Assembly: GCA_965205165.1 (NCBI GenBank)
Contig: OZ242037.1
Span: forward strand, 1,984,001 to 2,048,000
Direction: 5' to 3'
DNA length: 64,000 nucleotides
From: CBDESM01 sp965205165
GTDB taxonomy: Bacteria; Chloroflexota; Dehalococcoidia; Bin125
Numbering within the stretch: the first letter of the stretch is position 1; every line of letters starts with the position of its first letter. Both the position numbers and the translations under genes were made by a program. The notes under the pieces are model-generated. The model was not told where the DNA came from and did no database searches. It worked only from the letters and a program-made list of their open reading frames with translations. Of this stretch, positions 1 through 10,200 are shown one piece after another.

Positions 1-1
1 G

Positions 2-192
2 GCGTCGAATTGGAGCGTCGTTTCGACCCTCGTCGGCATCGGCGTGAACCTCGCGATCAGGCACCGAGTCTTGCACGCGCTGGCGGGGTGTCCGGGAGAG
101 CGGCGTTCGCGTGCCCATGATTGGTCGACGGGGCTGATGCAGTGGCTGGTCCAGCAGGGATCAGCGCCGTTGCCGATGTTCGGCTTGATCTA
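2..192 (+). CDS. Possible 3' end of an unidentified gene
   Basis: An open frame enters from the left edge and stops at 190-192 (TAG). The first part reads as a short hydrophobic stretch (VVSTLVGIGVNLA) followed by basic residues, and its third codon positions are mostly G or C, as in the neighbouring genes. It would run convergently into the antitoxin gene with about 30 bp overlap. I recognise no family, and the second half looks less coding-like. Nothing else is visible in bases 1-160. Low confidence. Confidence 0.22.
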
Positions 193-538
193 GGTTGTGA
201 GGTTCGTCAGCGACTGCACGGTCGAAAGCGGGTTCGGCCGCGTACTCGGTCTCCGGTGCCCGGGCCAAAAGCAGGCCGAAATCGCCGAGCACGCGGCGGA
301 CGGTTTCCGCGCAGATGTCCTCGCGGCCCGCGAGGACGCTGTACAGGCTCTCGCGCCCGCAGTCCGTGTTGCGCGCCAGCTCCGCTCGCCCGTAGGCGCG
401 GGCTACATCTGCGATGCATGCGGTGATATGCCGGCGATCATCGGACTCGAAGGCGACGGCGAGGAGGCGGGCAACATCGTCGTCGGTGTCCAAGAAATCG
501 ACGAGATCCCAGGGTCTGATGTCAAGGTCCTCCGGCAT
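161..538 (-). CDS. HigA-type antitoxin (HTH addiction-module antidote)
   Basis: Putative antitoxin that would bind the adjacent RelE-fold toxin and repress the shared operon. From the ATG at 538 it is 125 aa, near the usual size of about 100 aa for this antidote family. It starts with the family-typical segment RPWDLVDFLDTDDDVARLL, then a helix-turn-helix region (GRAELARNTDCGRESLYSVL) and the ending RRVLGDFGLLL. The open frame runs further upstream, but that part lies over the toxin gene and is serine/alanine-rich low-complexity sequence, so I place the start at 538, 4 bp after the toxin stop. The toxin-first order is typical of higBA loci. The roughly 30-residue C-terminal tail after the HTH domain is unexplained. 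No clear Shine-Dalgarno sequence is visible, so translation may be coupled to the toxin. Confidence 0.75.
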   Translation of the reverse strand: MPEDLDIRPWDLVDFLDTDDDVARLLAVAFESDDRRHITACIADVARAYGRAELARNTDCGRESLYSVLAGREDICAETVRRVLGDFGLLLARAPETEYAAEPAFDRAVADEPHNLDQAEHRQRR

Positions 539-542
539 CAGA

Positions 543-845
543 TCATCTGCGTCGATAGCCGGCAGCGATTCGCTTGGCGCGTTCGATGTCGCGGCGCTGG
601 CTTCCCTTGTCGCCGCCGCAGAGGAGGACGATGACGGTGCTGGCCCTGCGGGTGAAGTAGACGCGGTATCCGGAGCCGGCGTGGATTCGGAGCTCGAATA
701 CCCGCCCGCCGACGGATCTTGCGTCGCCGAAGTCACCTTGCCGAAGTCTGGCGATTCGATCATTGATCCGCGCAATCCCGTCGCGGTCGCGGAGCTTGCG
801 GAGCCATCGCGCGAACGTTTCGTTCCGTTCGATTTGGAGCATCAT
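543..845 (-). CDS. HigB/RelE-type toxin (addiction-module killer protein)
   Basis: Predicted RelE-superfamily mRNA interferase, 100 aa. The family pattern is clear: an N-terminal FARWLRKLRDRDGIARINDR, then GDARSVGGRVFELRIHAG, then GYRVYFTRR, and the hallmark VLLCGGDKGSQRRDIERAK near the end. This matches the putative addiction-module killer family paired with the HTH antidote encoded next door. The start is the ATG at 845-843. It overlaps the TGA of the upstream epimerase gene in an ATGA arrangement, so the toxin is probably translationally coupled to a metabolic gene. A second ATG lies directly after the first. The family assignment is firm; activity is inferred. Confidence 0.82.
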   Translation of the reverse strand: MMLQIERNETFARWLRKLRDRDGIARINDRIARLRQGDFGDARSVGGRVFELRIHAGSGYRVYFTRRASTVIVLLCGGDKGSQRRDIERAKRIAAGYRRR

Positions 846-1846
846 CGTATCGGCTGCGGGGGGTTCGCGACGGCGTTGGCGGCGTCGGTGAAGGCTTGGT
901 CGAGCGGGGTTTGCGGGAGGTTCAGGCGGGCGATGGCCTTGGCGGGGGTGAACCATTGGCGGCGGCGGGCGAGGCGGACGCCGGCGATGGTGGCGCGGGG
1001 GGTGCGGCGGAGGAGGGGGGAGGCGGCTTCGTCGGCGACGGCGGCGGCCATGGCGAGCCAGGCGGGGATTGCGCGGCGCGGCGGGCGCGCTCCGGCCGCC
1101 GCGGCCGCCCGCGACGCGATCTGCGCGAGCGCGAGGTTGCCTTCGGCGTGGCCGAGGATGTAGCGCTCGCCCGGGCGGCCCTTGCCGGCGGCGCGGATGT
1201 GGCCGCGGGCGACGTCGCGGACGTGGACGATGTTGAGGCCGGCGCTGGCGACGACCGCGGGCAGGCGGCCGGTCGCGGCATCGGCGATCAGGCGGCCGGT
1301 CGGGGTGGGCTTGAGATCGAGCGGGCCGATCGGGGCGGTCGGCAGCACGGCGACGGCGGGCAGGCCCTCGTCCCGGGCGAGCCGCAGGACCAGGCGTTCC
1401 GAGAGGATCTTGGAGCGCTCGTAGGGGCCGGGGGCGCGGCGGGGGTCGGCGTATTGCGTTTCATCGGCGATTTCGCCGGGCTTCGGCGGGCCGATGGTTG
1501 CGACCGACGAGGTGTGGACGACGCGGTCGACTTGGCGGCGCAGCGCGGCTTGCATGACCGTTCGCGCGCCGTCGACGTTGATGGCCATCAGATCGCGGGC
1601 GGCCGATCGGGCGAGGTCGTAGCGGGCCGCGACGTGGAAGAGCGCGTCGATGCTGGCGAGCGCGGCGTCGATCTCGTCCGGGTCGGCGAAATTGCCCTCG
1701 ATGATCTCGATGGGGAGCCCGTCCAGGGCGCGGCGATCGGCGCGGGGGCGGATCAGCGCCCGGACTTCGACCCGTTCGTCGAGCAGGGCGCGGACGACGT
1801 GCGCGCCGATGAAGCCGTTCGCGCCGGTGACCAGTGCGCGCCGCAT
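842..1846 (-). CDS. hpnA: NAD-dependent epimerase/dehydratase, HpnA-like
   Basis: Extended short-chain dehydrogenase of 334 aa resembling the hopanoid-associated sugar epimerase HpnA. The N-terminus holds the Rossmann motif TGANGFIGAHVV. An active-site triad is suggested by HTSSVAT and YERSK. The stretch KPTPTGRLIADAATGRLPA followed by LNIVHVRDVARGH and GERYILG is characteristic of HpnA-type proteins. HpnA is found near hopanoid genes in many bacteria, but its exact reaction is not well settled. The ATG at 1846 gives a start just before the Rossmann fold; the open frame upstream belongs to the neighbouring gene. It lies 16 bp downstream of the HpnG-like gene and its stop overlaps the toxin start, so the four genes probably form one transcript. 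A generic dihydroflavonol-reductase-like function is the alternative. Confidence 0.82.
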   Translation of the reverse strand: MRRALVTGANGFIGAHVVRALLDERVEVRALIRPRADRRALDGLPIEIIEGNFADPDEIDAALASIDALFHVAARYDLARSAARDLMAINVDGARTVMQAALRRQVDRVVHTSSVATIGPPKPGEIADETQYADPRRAPGPYERSKILSERLVLRLARDEGLPAVAVLPTAPIGPLDLKPTPTGRLIADAATGRLPAVVASAGLNIVHVRDVARGHIRAAGKGRPGERYILGHAEGNLALAQIASRAAAAAGARPPRRAIPAWLAMAAAVADEAASPLLRRTPRATIAGVRLARRRQWFTPAKAIARLNLPQTPLDQAFTDAANAVANPPQPIR

Positions 1847-1862
1847 CGGCCGGCTGCGCCGT

Positions 1863-2549
1863 TCAGCCGTACTCGGCCGAGATCGCGGGGACGACGGCGC
1901 GGAGGGCGGCGGCGAGCTCGGCCAGGGCGGCGCGGCGGCGGACGCGCAGGCGCAGCAGTTCGGGCAGCATCGGCGGGCGGCGCAGGATGTCGGCGGCGAT
2001 CCGCGCCGGCGGCGGATCGAGGCCCCAGCCGAGCACTTCGGGCGGGATGCGGTCGGAGACTTCGTCGAGCACGACGCGGATCGCGGCGAAGGGGACGCCC
2101 GCCGCGGCGCAGGCGCGCGCCCATTCGGAATCCTCCATCTGCACGATGCGATTGCCCGCGGCGAGGGCCTCGCGCTTCTCCGCCTGATCATTGACCACGT
2201 GATCCGCGGTGAGGCTGGCGCCGCCGAACGTCTCGAGCCCGGCATCTTCGAGCGCCGCCCGGACCTTTGCGGCCAGCGCTTGATCGGGGGCGGACTCCCC
2301 GCCCGGGCCGGGCCCCGCCAGGCGCTCCGGCAGCACGATCGCGGGGCAGGGGAGATCGGGGTCGAGCGAGCCGGCGACGCCGGCGGAGAGCACCGCGCCT
2401 ACGCCGGAGCCGAGCGCGGAGGCGGCGGCCCGGCGCGCCGCGGCTGGGCCGATGCCGCCGACGATGAGGCGGACGGGCGCGGGGGCGCGGGCGATTCCGG
2501 AGGCGGCGGCCGCGCCTTCGATCGGCATCGCGGCGGCGATCAGCAGCAT
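1863..2549 (-). CDS. hpnG: Nucleoside phosphorylase-like protein, HpnG-type
   Basis: Protein of 228 aa from the purine/MTA phosphorylase (PNP_UDP) family, most like the hopanoid-associated phosphorylase HpnG. HpnG removes adenine from adenosylhopane, giving ribosylhopane on the way to extended hopanoids. The N-terminus (AAAMPIEG) and the glycine-rich LIVGGIGPAAARR are typical of the fold, as are SAGVAGSLDPDL and the later stretch VQMEDSEWARACAAAGVPF, where the ME and D residues fit the nucleoside-binding and catalytic positions. The next gene is hpnA-like, and hpnH, which makes the adenosylhopane substrate, lies at 28432-29436; this supports the hopanoid role. An MTA/SAH nucleosidase is the alternative. 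A TACACT box 6 nt upstream of the ATG suggests a leaderless message. Confidence 0.7.
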   Translation of the reverse strand: MLLIAAAMPIEGAAAASGIARAPAPVRLIVGGIGPAAARRAAASALGSGVGAVLSAGVAGSLDPDLPCPAIVLPERLAGPGPGGESAPDQALAAKVRAALEDAGLETFGGASLTADHVVNDQAEKREALAAGNRIVQMEDSEWARACAAAGVPFAAIRVVLDEVSDRIPPEVLGWGLDPPPARIAADILRRPPMLPELLRLRVRRRAALAELAAALRAVVPAISAEYG

Positions 2550-2555
2550 GCGGTG

Positions 2556-2561
2556 AGTGTA
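2556..2561 (-). promoter_or_regulatory. -10-like box TACACT before hpnG, probably leaderless
   Basis: On the minus strand TACACT is followed by 6 nt and then the ATG at 2549, so a start of transcription at or next to the A of the ATG is expected. No Shine-Dalgarno fits in the gap. No convincing -35 is visible. Confidence 0.42.
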
Positions 2562-2576
2562 CGGGCGCGCCGCAGC

Positions 2577-2588
2577 GCCTAGACTGCG
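2577..2588 (+). promoter_or_regulatory. -10-like box TAGACT (GCCTAGACTGCG) before a crotonase gene
   Basis: The TAGACT at 2580-2585 lies 27 nt before the ATG at 2613. The identical 12-mer GCCTAGACTGCG occurs at 60962-60973 with exactly the same distance to the ATG of another crotonase gene. It is divergent from the hpnG promoter. Confidence 0.42.
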
Positions 2589-2612
2589 CCCGCGCGAACG
2601 GAGCTGCACGAC

Positions 2613-3395
2613 ATGTTCGAAACCGTCCTCTACGACTCGACCGACGGCGTCGCCACGGTCACGATGAACCGGCCGGAGAGCCTCAACGCGCTGAACGGCG
2701 CGCTGCTCGACGAGCTGCGCTCCGCGATGGAGCTGGCCGCGTCCGACGCGGACGCGCGTGTGGTCGTGCTGACCGGCGCGGGGCGGCTGTTCTCGGCCGG
2801 CGGCGACCTCAAGGATCGCTCGCACGATCCGCCCAACATCGAGGCGAGCATCGCCCGGCTGACCGATTTCGAGCGGACGGCGCTGCTGCTGCACGAGATG
2901 CCGAAGCCGACCATCGCGGCGCTCAACGGCGGCGCCGCCGGGGCCGGCTGCACCATCGCCTGCGCGGCCGACTTCCGCTTCGCGGCCGAGTCGGCCTACT
3001 TCTACACCGCCTTCCTCAAGGCCGGGCTGTCGGGCGACTTCGGCGGCACTTGGACGCTGCCGCGGCTGGTCGGCGAGGGGCGGGCGCGCGAGATGTACCT
3101 GCTGCCCGAGCGCGTTTCCGCCGCGCAGGCGCGGAGCATCGGCCTGGTCAGCGGCGTCTTCCCGGACGACGAGCTCGCCGCGGGCGTGCGCGCGGTGGCG
3201 GAGCGGCTGCGGGATTCGCACCCGATGGCGATGGCGCAGATGAAGGCGAACCTCAACGACTCGTACGCGATCCCGTTCTCCGAGGCGCTGCGGCGCGAGG
3301 CGGACCGGATGCGGCGGGTGGGGCAGAGCGAGGACAGCAAGGAAGCGGTGCGCGCCTTCATCGAGAAGCGCAAGCCGGTCTTCACCGGCCGCTGA
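2613..3395 (+). CDS. Enoyl-CoA hydratase/isomerase family protein, PaaG-like
   Basis: Crotonase-fold protein of 260 aa, the normal length of the family. The first oxyanion-hole segment is LTGAGRLFSAGGDLKD and the second is ALNGGAAGAGCTIACAADF. At the catalytic loop the sequence is KAGLSGDFGGTWTLPRLVG. There is an aspartate in the SGD position and no glutamate at the classical hydratase sites, a pattern closer to isomerases of the PaaG type than to enoyl-CoA hydratase. The substrate is unknown. The C-terminal helices (FIEKRKPVFTGR) are typical. The ATG at 2613 is preceded at good spacing by GGAG. A VOC-fold gene follows 22 bp downstream and is probably cotranscribed. Confidence 0.85.
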   Translation: MFETVLYDSTDGVATVTMNRPESLNALNGALLDELRSAMELAASDADARVVVLTGAGRLFSAGGDLKDRSHDPPNIEASIARLTDFERTALLLHEMPKPTIAALNGGAAGAGCTIACAADFRFAAESAYFYTAFLKAGLSGDFGGTWTLPRLVGEGRAREMYLLPERVSAAQARSIGLVSGVFPDDELAAGVRAVAERLRDSHPMAMAQMKANLNDSYAIPFSEALRREADRMRRVGQSEDSKEAVRAFIEKRKPVFTGR

Positions 3396-3417
3396 GCCGC
3401 CGCGAGAGGAGGCCGCC

Positions 3418-4185
3418 ATGCTGCGCATGCGCCAGATCTGCCTCGTCGCCGAGGACCTCGACCTGATCGAGGGCCACCTGCGCGGCGTCTTCGACCTCGA
3501 CGTCTGCTTCCGCGATCCGGGCGTGGGCCGCTTCGGGCTGCACAACTTCCTGATGCCGGTCGGCAACTCCTTCCTCGAGGTCGTCTCGCCGATGCGGCCG
3601 GGCACGGCCGGCGGGCGCTACCTCCAGCGGCGCGGCGGCGACGGCGGCTACATGGTGATCATGCAGTGCAGCGACATCGCCGCCCGCCGCGCCCACGTCG
3701 CCTCGCTCGGCGTCCGCGTCGTGCTCGATTCGCCGGGCGAAAAGAGCGACGGCATCCAGCTGCATCCGAAGGACCTGCCCGGCGCGATCGCCGAGTTGCG
3801 CTGGAACCACGGCGACGATCACCCGGCCGGGCCCTGGCAGCCCGCGGGCGACCACTGGCTGCCGCACCGGCGGACGGACGCGATCAGCGCGTTCGCCGCG
3901 GCCGAGCTGCAGGGCGAGAACCCCGATGCGCTGGCCGCCCGCTGGTCCGAGGTGCTCCAGCGCCCGGTCGAACCCGACCCGCACGGGCGCCCGACGATCG
4001 CGCTCGACGACGCGAACCTGCGCTTCGTCCCCGACGAGGACGGGCGCGGCGAGGGGCTGGGCGGGCTCGACCTGCGGGCGGCCGACCGCGGCCGCATAAT
4101 CGCGGCGGCGCGTGAGCACGACCTCGAGATCTCCGACGACGAGCTGGAAGTGAAGGTCTGCGGCGTCCGCTTCCGCCTCGTCTAG
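3418..4185 (+). CDS. VOC-fold (glyoxalase/bleomycin-resistance superfamily) protein
   Basis: Protein of 255 aa that starts like a glyoxalase-domain protein (MRQICLVAEDLDLIEGHL, then DLDVCFRDPGVGRFGLHNFL and GNSFLEVVSP). The metal-ligand-like F-LEV strand fits the vicinal-oxygen-chelate fold, and the length allows two fused modules. A second, more diverged module covers roughly residues 150-255. The reaction cannot be predicted; family members include dioxygenases, epimerases and resistance proteins. A GGAGG precedes the ATG at good distance. It follows a crotonase gene by 22 bp, which hints at a shared acyl-CoA or aromatic catabolic role, but this is inference. Its end is 20 bp from the convergent end of the giant gene, and no clear terminator lies between them. 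Confidence 0.75.
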   Translation: MLRMRQICLVAEDLDLIEGHLRGVFDLDVCFRDPGVGRFGLHNFLMPVGNSFLEVVSPMRPGTAGGRYLQRRGGDGGYMVIMQCSDIAARRAHVASLGVRVVLDSPGEKSDGIQLHPKDLPGAIAELRWNHGDDHPAGPWQPAGDHWLPHRRTDAISAFAAAELQGENPDALAARWSEVLQRPVEPDPHGRPTIALDDANLRFVPDEDGRGEGLGGLDLRAADRGRIIAAAREHDLEISDDELEVKVCGVRFRLV

Positions 4186-4205
4186 ACGCCGTCCAGTCCG
4201 CGCTT

Positions 4206-7200
4206 CTATTCCTCCGGCGGCGCGCCCTCGGAATCGCCGGGCGCAGGCTCGGGCGCGGGGTCCGGCTCGGGTGCCGGCAGCACGGTGATGGTGATCGTGA
4301 AAGTCAATTCGGCGGTGTCGCCGTCTTCGTCGGTTGCCTTGTAGGTGACCGTCGCGGCGCCCGCGGTCTCGGGGGTGCCTTGCAGGATGCGGGCGCTGCT
4401 CAGGGTGATCCCGTCGGGGGCGTCGTGCAAGCTGTAGGTGATCGCGCCGTCGCCGCCTTGGGCTTCGGGGAGCGCGGTTTCGCCGCTGATTTCGGCGTCT
4501 TGGGCGTAGCTGCGGTCGGCGATGGCGGCGTCCGCCGCGAATGCGGGTTGCGCATCCTCCGCGGCGGGCACGGCCGGCGGGTTATCGCCGCCGGTTTCCT
4601 CTTCCTCCTCTTCCTGCTCGTCGCCCGCCTGCGGCTCTGATGCAGGGGGATCGGCCGGTTCCTGCGGTTCGACGGGCGATTCTTCGGGCGCGGCTTCGGC
4701 TTGCGGCTGCTCGCCGCCGTCTTCGCCCGCCTCGCCTTCCTCGGTTGGCGCGCTCTCTTCCTGCTGCTGCGCGGGGGCGGTGGTGATGGTGATTTGGAAG
4801 CTGAGCTCGGCGGTGTCGCCGTCTGCGTCGGTGGCGCGGTAGGTGACCGTCGCGGAACCCTCGGTCGTGGGCGTGCCTTGCAGGATGCGGGCGCTGCTCA
4901 GGGTGATCCCGTCGGGGGCGCCGTGCAGGCTGTAGGCGATCGCGCCGTCGCCGCCGACGGCTTCGGGCAGGGCGGTTTCGCCGCTGATCTCGGCGTCCTT
5001 GGCGAACGTCCTGGCGGCGATGGACGCATCGGACGGGAAGGCCGGGATCGCGTCGATGGTCGGGGCGGGCGGCTTCGGGATCGTCTGCTGCGCGCCGCTG
5101 GGGGCGCTGACGGTGATCGTGACCGTGGCGGTCGCGGTGTCGCCGTCGGCGTCGCGGACGGTGTAGGTGGCGGTGGTGACGCCCGCGGTGGTGGGGGTGC
5201 CGGTGAGCTTGCGGGTGGAGGCGTCGAAGGTCGTGCCGTCGGGGACGGGGGAGAGCGTGTAGACGAGCGGTGAGTTGCCGCCGGCGGCGGCCGCGAGCGC
5301 GGTTGCGGAGCCGGGGATCGCGGAGTTGGCGGCATAGGGGCCGGCGCTGAGCGCGCGGTTGCTGAAGGCCGGGTAGCCGGACGCGCCCTGCGGCAGGCGG
5401 GTGATCTCCCAGGTGCCGCTGCCGGGGCCGTTCGATCGCAGCGTGAACTTGTCGGCGTCGTTGGTCAGGCCGCGGCCGCAGGTGCCGCTGTAGCCGGGAT
5501 CCGTCTTCTGATCGCCCTGCTGCATCGCGGTCGGGCTGGAGTAGTAGTCGCAGTAGAGCCAGCCTTGGGCCGCCGACACGGCGATCACCCAGATCGCGCC
5601 GTCCGACTCCTGGTATTCGCAGAAGATGCCGCGGCCGATCGTCATGCCGATCGTGCAGGTCTGGTGGCGGACGCTGATCTTGAAGGACAGGGTCGCTTCG
5701 TCCCCGTCGGCGTCGGTCGCCTTGTAGGTGGCGCTGGCGCCGGCGTTGCGCTCGGACGGATGGCCCGTGATCGTGCGCGTTCCGGCGTCGAGGCCGATGC
5801 CCAGCGGCGCGCCGGTCAGGGTGTAGGTGATCGCGCCGTTGCCGCCGGTCGCGGCCGGCAGCGCGGTTTCGCCGTGGATCGGCTCGTTGTTGCGGTAGAT
5901 GCGGTTGAGGATCGCCGCCGAGCCGAAGCTGGGCGTGGATTCGGCCTCGACCGCGATGTCGAACGTGACGCTGGCCGAATCGCCGTCGGTGTCCGCGGCG
6001 GTGTAGGTGACCGTGGTGGTGCCGATCGCGGTGGGGGTGCCGGAGAGCCGGCGGGTGCTGCCGCTGAAGCTGAGGCCGGCCGGCAGCTTGTCGTCGCCCG
6101 AGGTCGGGTTGGGGCCCTTGAGCGTGTAGGTGATCGTGCCGTCGCCGCCGCTGGCCGCGGGCAGCTGCGGGTCGCTGCCGCCCAGCGCCGCGTTCTGGAT
6201 GTAGAGGCGGTCGTCGGGCGTCGACAGCGCGGGCACCGAGTTGGCGGTGGCGGTGATCTTGAGATCGACCGTGACGCTGTCCGGGTTGTAGGCGTCGGAG
6301 TCGGTCACCGTGATCTTGGCCGTGTAGGAGCCCGCGGCGGGGGCGGTGCCGCTGACCTGGTTGCCCGTCGCGGTCAGGCCCGCGGGCAGGCGCTTGATCG
6401 CGTAGGTCAGCGTGCCGTTGCCGCCCGTTGCCGCGCCGGTGACCGCGAGGTTGGAGACGGTGGAGCCGGCCTTGGCCGAGATCGACGGCTCGACCGAGCC
6501 CCAGCTCGGCGCGGAGTCCGGCTCGATCGAACTGCACGTCCACCGGTTCGCCGGCATGACGCCGAGGGGATCGGCCCGTTCGAAGGCGCATCTGAGGTTG
6601 CCCCGCGTGATGGCGCCGGTGCTCGAGGAGGTGCCGACTTCGCTCTCCGTGAAGCCGTTGCCGGAGGGGGTGCGGATCCTGAGCTGCAGCGTGTTGCCGC
6701 CCGCGAGGTGGGTCAGCGCGTAGCCGACGGTGTGGGACGAGGTCACGCAGCGGTCGCCGACTTCCAGCGCGTTGGCCGAGCCGGTGTCGCAGGTCTCCCA
6801 GCGCTCGTTGATCCGGAAGGTCTTGGAGGCGGAGACGCCGCGCAGGTCGGTCGCGGTGTAGGTGAGCGTGGTGTAGGGATTGTCCGGGTTGGACGGGTTG
6901 GAGGTGCCGGAGACGGTGCGGGTGGCGGCGTCCCAGCTGAGCCAGGAGGGCAGATCGTCGTCGGTTTCGGTCGGGTTGGGGCCGGTCAGCCTGTAGCGGC
7001 GCGGCTCGATGCCGCCCGTGGCCGCGGGCAGCTCGAAGCTGGCGGCGGTGCCGGGCTCGAAGACGCGCTCCTCGTCGGCCGAATCGGGCAGGGTCAGCGC
7101 CGGCACCGGCGGGATCGCGAGGATCGTGAAGTGGGAGGAGGAATCGCGGCGGATGCGGACGCCCTTGTAGGTCGCCGTGCCGCTGGCAGGCACGTTGACG

Positions 7201-10200
7201 GTGGAGCCTCTGGGGTGATCCGGGCTCGAACCGCTGATCTGACCGGGGAAGCCGCCCGCACCCTCCACATTGGTGATCTCCACCCACGATCTGACGTGGT
7301 GCCGGCATTTCTCGCCCGGGCCGAGCTGGAGGTTGACCAGGCAGGACTGCGGGGCGATGACGACTTCGATGTAGGTGCCGTGCCAGTTCAGGCGATCGGG
7401 CGCGAAGATGTCGCCGTCGAGCGCGTAGACGTTGACGATGAACGAGCCGGATTCGGCGGGCGTGCCGGAGACGACGCGCCCGGAGGCGGTGAGGCCGCGG
7501 GGCAGGCCCTCGAAGTGGTAGGTGATCGTGCCGTTGCCGCCGCTGGCGCTGTGGGGGAATTCGTAGCGCAGGGGCACGCCTTGGCGCCCGCTCGTGTCCG
7601 CCTGCGATGTGCTGCTCCAACTCAAGGTCTTGTTGTCGCGCGGGACTTGGTCGATGCGCCAAACTCGGCCGAGCTTGCTGACCCTCCCGCCGCCGCTCCA
7701 AGCCAAGGAGCCCGACGTGCCGCCCTGGAAGTTGAGCCGCGAGAGCCAGCGGCCGCGCCACTGGATCGCGTTCGGCCGCTGCTGGGGGTTCGCCACGTAT
7801 TCGGCGACCGTCACGGCGTTGGCTGCGTCTACCCGGACCACGTAGCCGAGCTGATCATCGCCGCCGGCGCAGCGCTGATTGGCGGACCGCGACATGCCGA
7901 AGATGCATTCGTGCCAGGGCATGTTGATCGCGAAGGTGATCGACGCGGTGCTGTGTCCGTCGGCGACCGTGTAGGTGATGGCGGCGGGCGGGCCGGGGAG
8001 GTCCGGGGTCGGCGCGCCGCTGAGCACGCGGGTGGCCGCGTTGAAGGCGACGCCCGGCGGCAGACCGCTGACGCTGTAGGTGATCGAGCCGCTGAGCCCG
8101 CCGGAGGCCGCGGGCAGCGCCGGCTGGGTGCCGAGCGAATCGCCCGCCGTGAACTCGAAGGTGCCGATGCTCACCCCCGCGAACGAGAGCGGCTGCGGGA
8201 TCACGACCAAGCTGAATTCGAGCTCCGCCGTGTCCGGCGGGCTGTCTCCGTCGGAGACGATGTACTTGACCGTGTAGGTGCCCGGCATCCCGGCGGGCGT
8301 GCCGAGCAGCCGCCGGTCGCCGCCGAGCCGCAGCCAGGCGGGCTTCCCGCTGCCGCCCAGCGAGTAGCGCAGCGTCCCGTCGCCGCCGCTCGCCGCGGGC
8401 AGCGGATCGCTGCCGAACGTCAGCCCCAGCGTCGCGCTCTGCCGCGCGATCGCCGCGTCCGCCGCGAAGGCGGGCAGCTCGTTGGCGCTGACCGTGATGT
8501 TGAACGAGAGCCCCGTGCCGGCCGCGTCCCCGTCCGCGTCCGTCGCGGTGTAGGTCACCGCGGTCGCCGCGGCGGCCGTGGTCGGCGTGCCCGCCAGCTT
8601 GCGGTCGGCGGTCAGGTAGATGCCGGCCGGCGCGCCGCTGATCGCGTAGCGGATCGGCTGGTTGCCGCCCGTCGCGGCCGGCAGCGCCGCCCCGTTCCAG
8701 ACGATGGCGCGGCGCTGGATGTAGGTCTTGTCGCCGATCGCGGCGCTCTGCGCGAAGCTCGGCGCCGTGTCCTCGCGCACCGTGATCAGGAAGGTCGTGC
8801 TGGCCGTGTCCCCGTCCGCATCGGTCGCGGTGTAGGTGACCGTGGCCGGCCCGCCGGCCGCGGTCGGCGTCCCGGTCAGCACGCGGGTGGCCGAGTTGAT
8901 CCCGATCCCGGCCGGCGCGCCGGAGATCGAGTACGCGATCGGCGGGTCGCCGCCGTCGGCCGCGGGCAGCGAGCTCTTGTCGCTGATCGCCGCACCCTTG
9001 ACGAAGACCTTGTGCGGCAGGGTCAGGTCCTCGGGGAAGCTCGGCATGCGGTCGGCGCTGCTCTGCACCGCGCTGCCGATCGTCAGCGTGCCCAGCTGGT
9101 AGACCGAGGCCGACTTGGTCATCGCCAGCCGCGTCGCGCCGTAGCCCGAACCGAAGTTGATCGTGCCGCTGTCGCAGCTGCTGGACGACCGGTTCGTGCC
9201 GAGCGTGCCGGCGCGGTTGGCGCCCCACTGGATCCGGCATTCGCCGTTGGTCAGGTGCTCGGCCGTAATCCAGCCGGCGCGGCCGCTGAGCAGGTCGTAG
9301 AGCCCGCAGCCCTTGCCCAGCGCGAGCGCCTGGTTCAGCGTGCAGGCCGCGTAGCGCGCGCGCACGTTCAACGTCAGCGAAACGCTGCGCCCGGCCGCGT
9401 CGGTCGCCTTGTAGGTCACGGTCGCCGCCGCGTCGCGGGCGCTGGGCAGCGTCGGAGTGCCGCCGATCCGGCGGCTGGAGGCGTCGAAGCTCATCCAGCT
9501 CGGCTTGTTCTCCAGCGAATAGCTGATCGTCCCGTGCCCGCCCTCGGCCCGCGGCAGCACCTCGCCCGTGATCGCGGTGCCGACGGTGTAGACGCGGACC
9601 CCGCCGCCGATCGGCCAGTCGGCGCGGAAGAAGGGATCGGGCGCGCGCTCGATCGTGACCTTGAAGGTGAGCGAATCGGTGTCCCCGTCCGCGTCGGTCA
9701 CGGTGTAGGTGACGGTCTCCGAGGTCTCGCCGAGCACTTTGCCGATGATGCGGCGGCCCGAGTCGAGCCGCAGTCCGGTAATCCCGCTCAGCGAGTAGGC
9801 GTAGGGCGGGTTGCCGCCGCTGGCGGCCGGCAGCGCGGTCTGGCCGGCCGCCGCGATCTCGGCGTTCTGCTGGAAGGTCTTGGCCGCAATGGTCGGGCGC
9901 GAGCCGGCCGCGCCGAAGCTCGGCTCCGTGTCTTCGGCCACCACGATCGTGAACGTGGTCGTCGCCCGGTCCCCGTCCGCGTCGGTCGCCGTCAGGGTCG
10001 CGCTGTACGTCCCGGCCGCGGCCGGAGTGCCGCTGAGGATGCGGGTCGAGGCGTCGATCGTGATCCCCGCCGGCGCACCCGAGATCGAGTAGCGCACCGG
10101 CGCGTCCCCGCCCGATGCCGCCGGCAGCGAGACCCTGCTCGTGCCCGCCGCCCCCTCGCTGAACTCAATCGCGTGCAGCACCATCCCGCTCGGGAAGCTC

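Noticed and set aside
4186..4205. Terminator between the convergent VOC gene and the giant gene
   Set aside because: Only 20 bp lie between the stops and no inverted repeat or T-run is visible.
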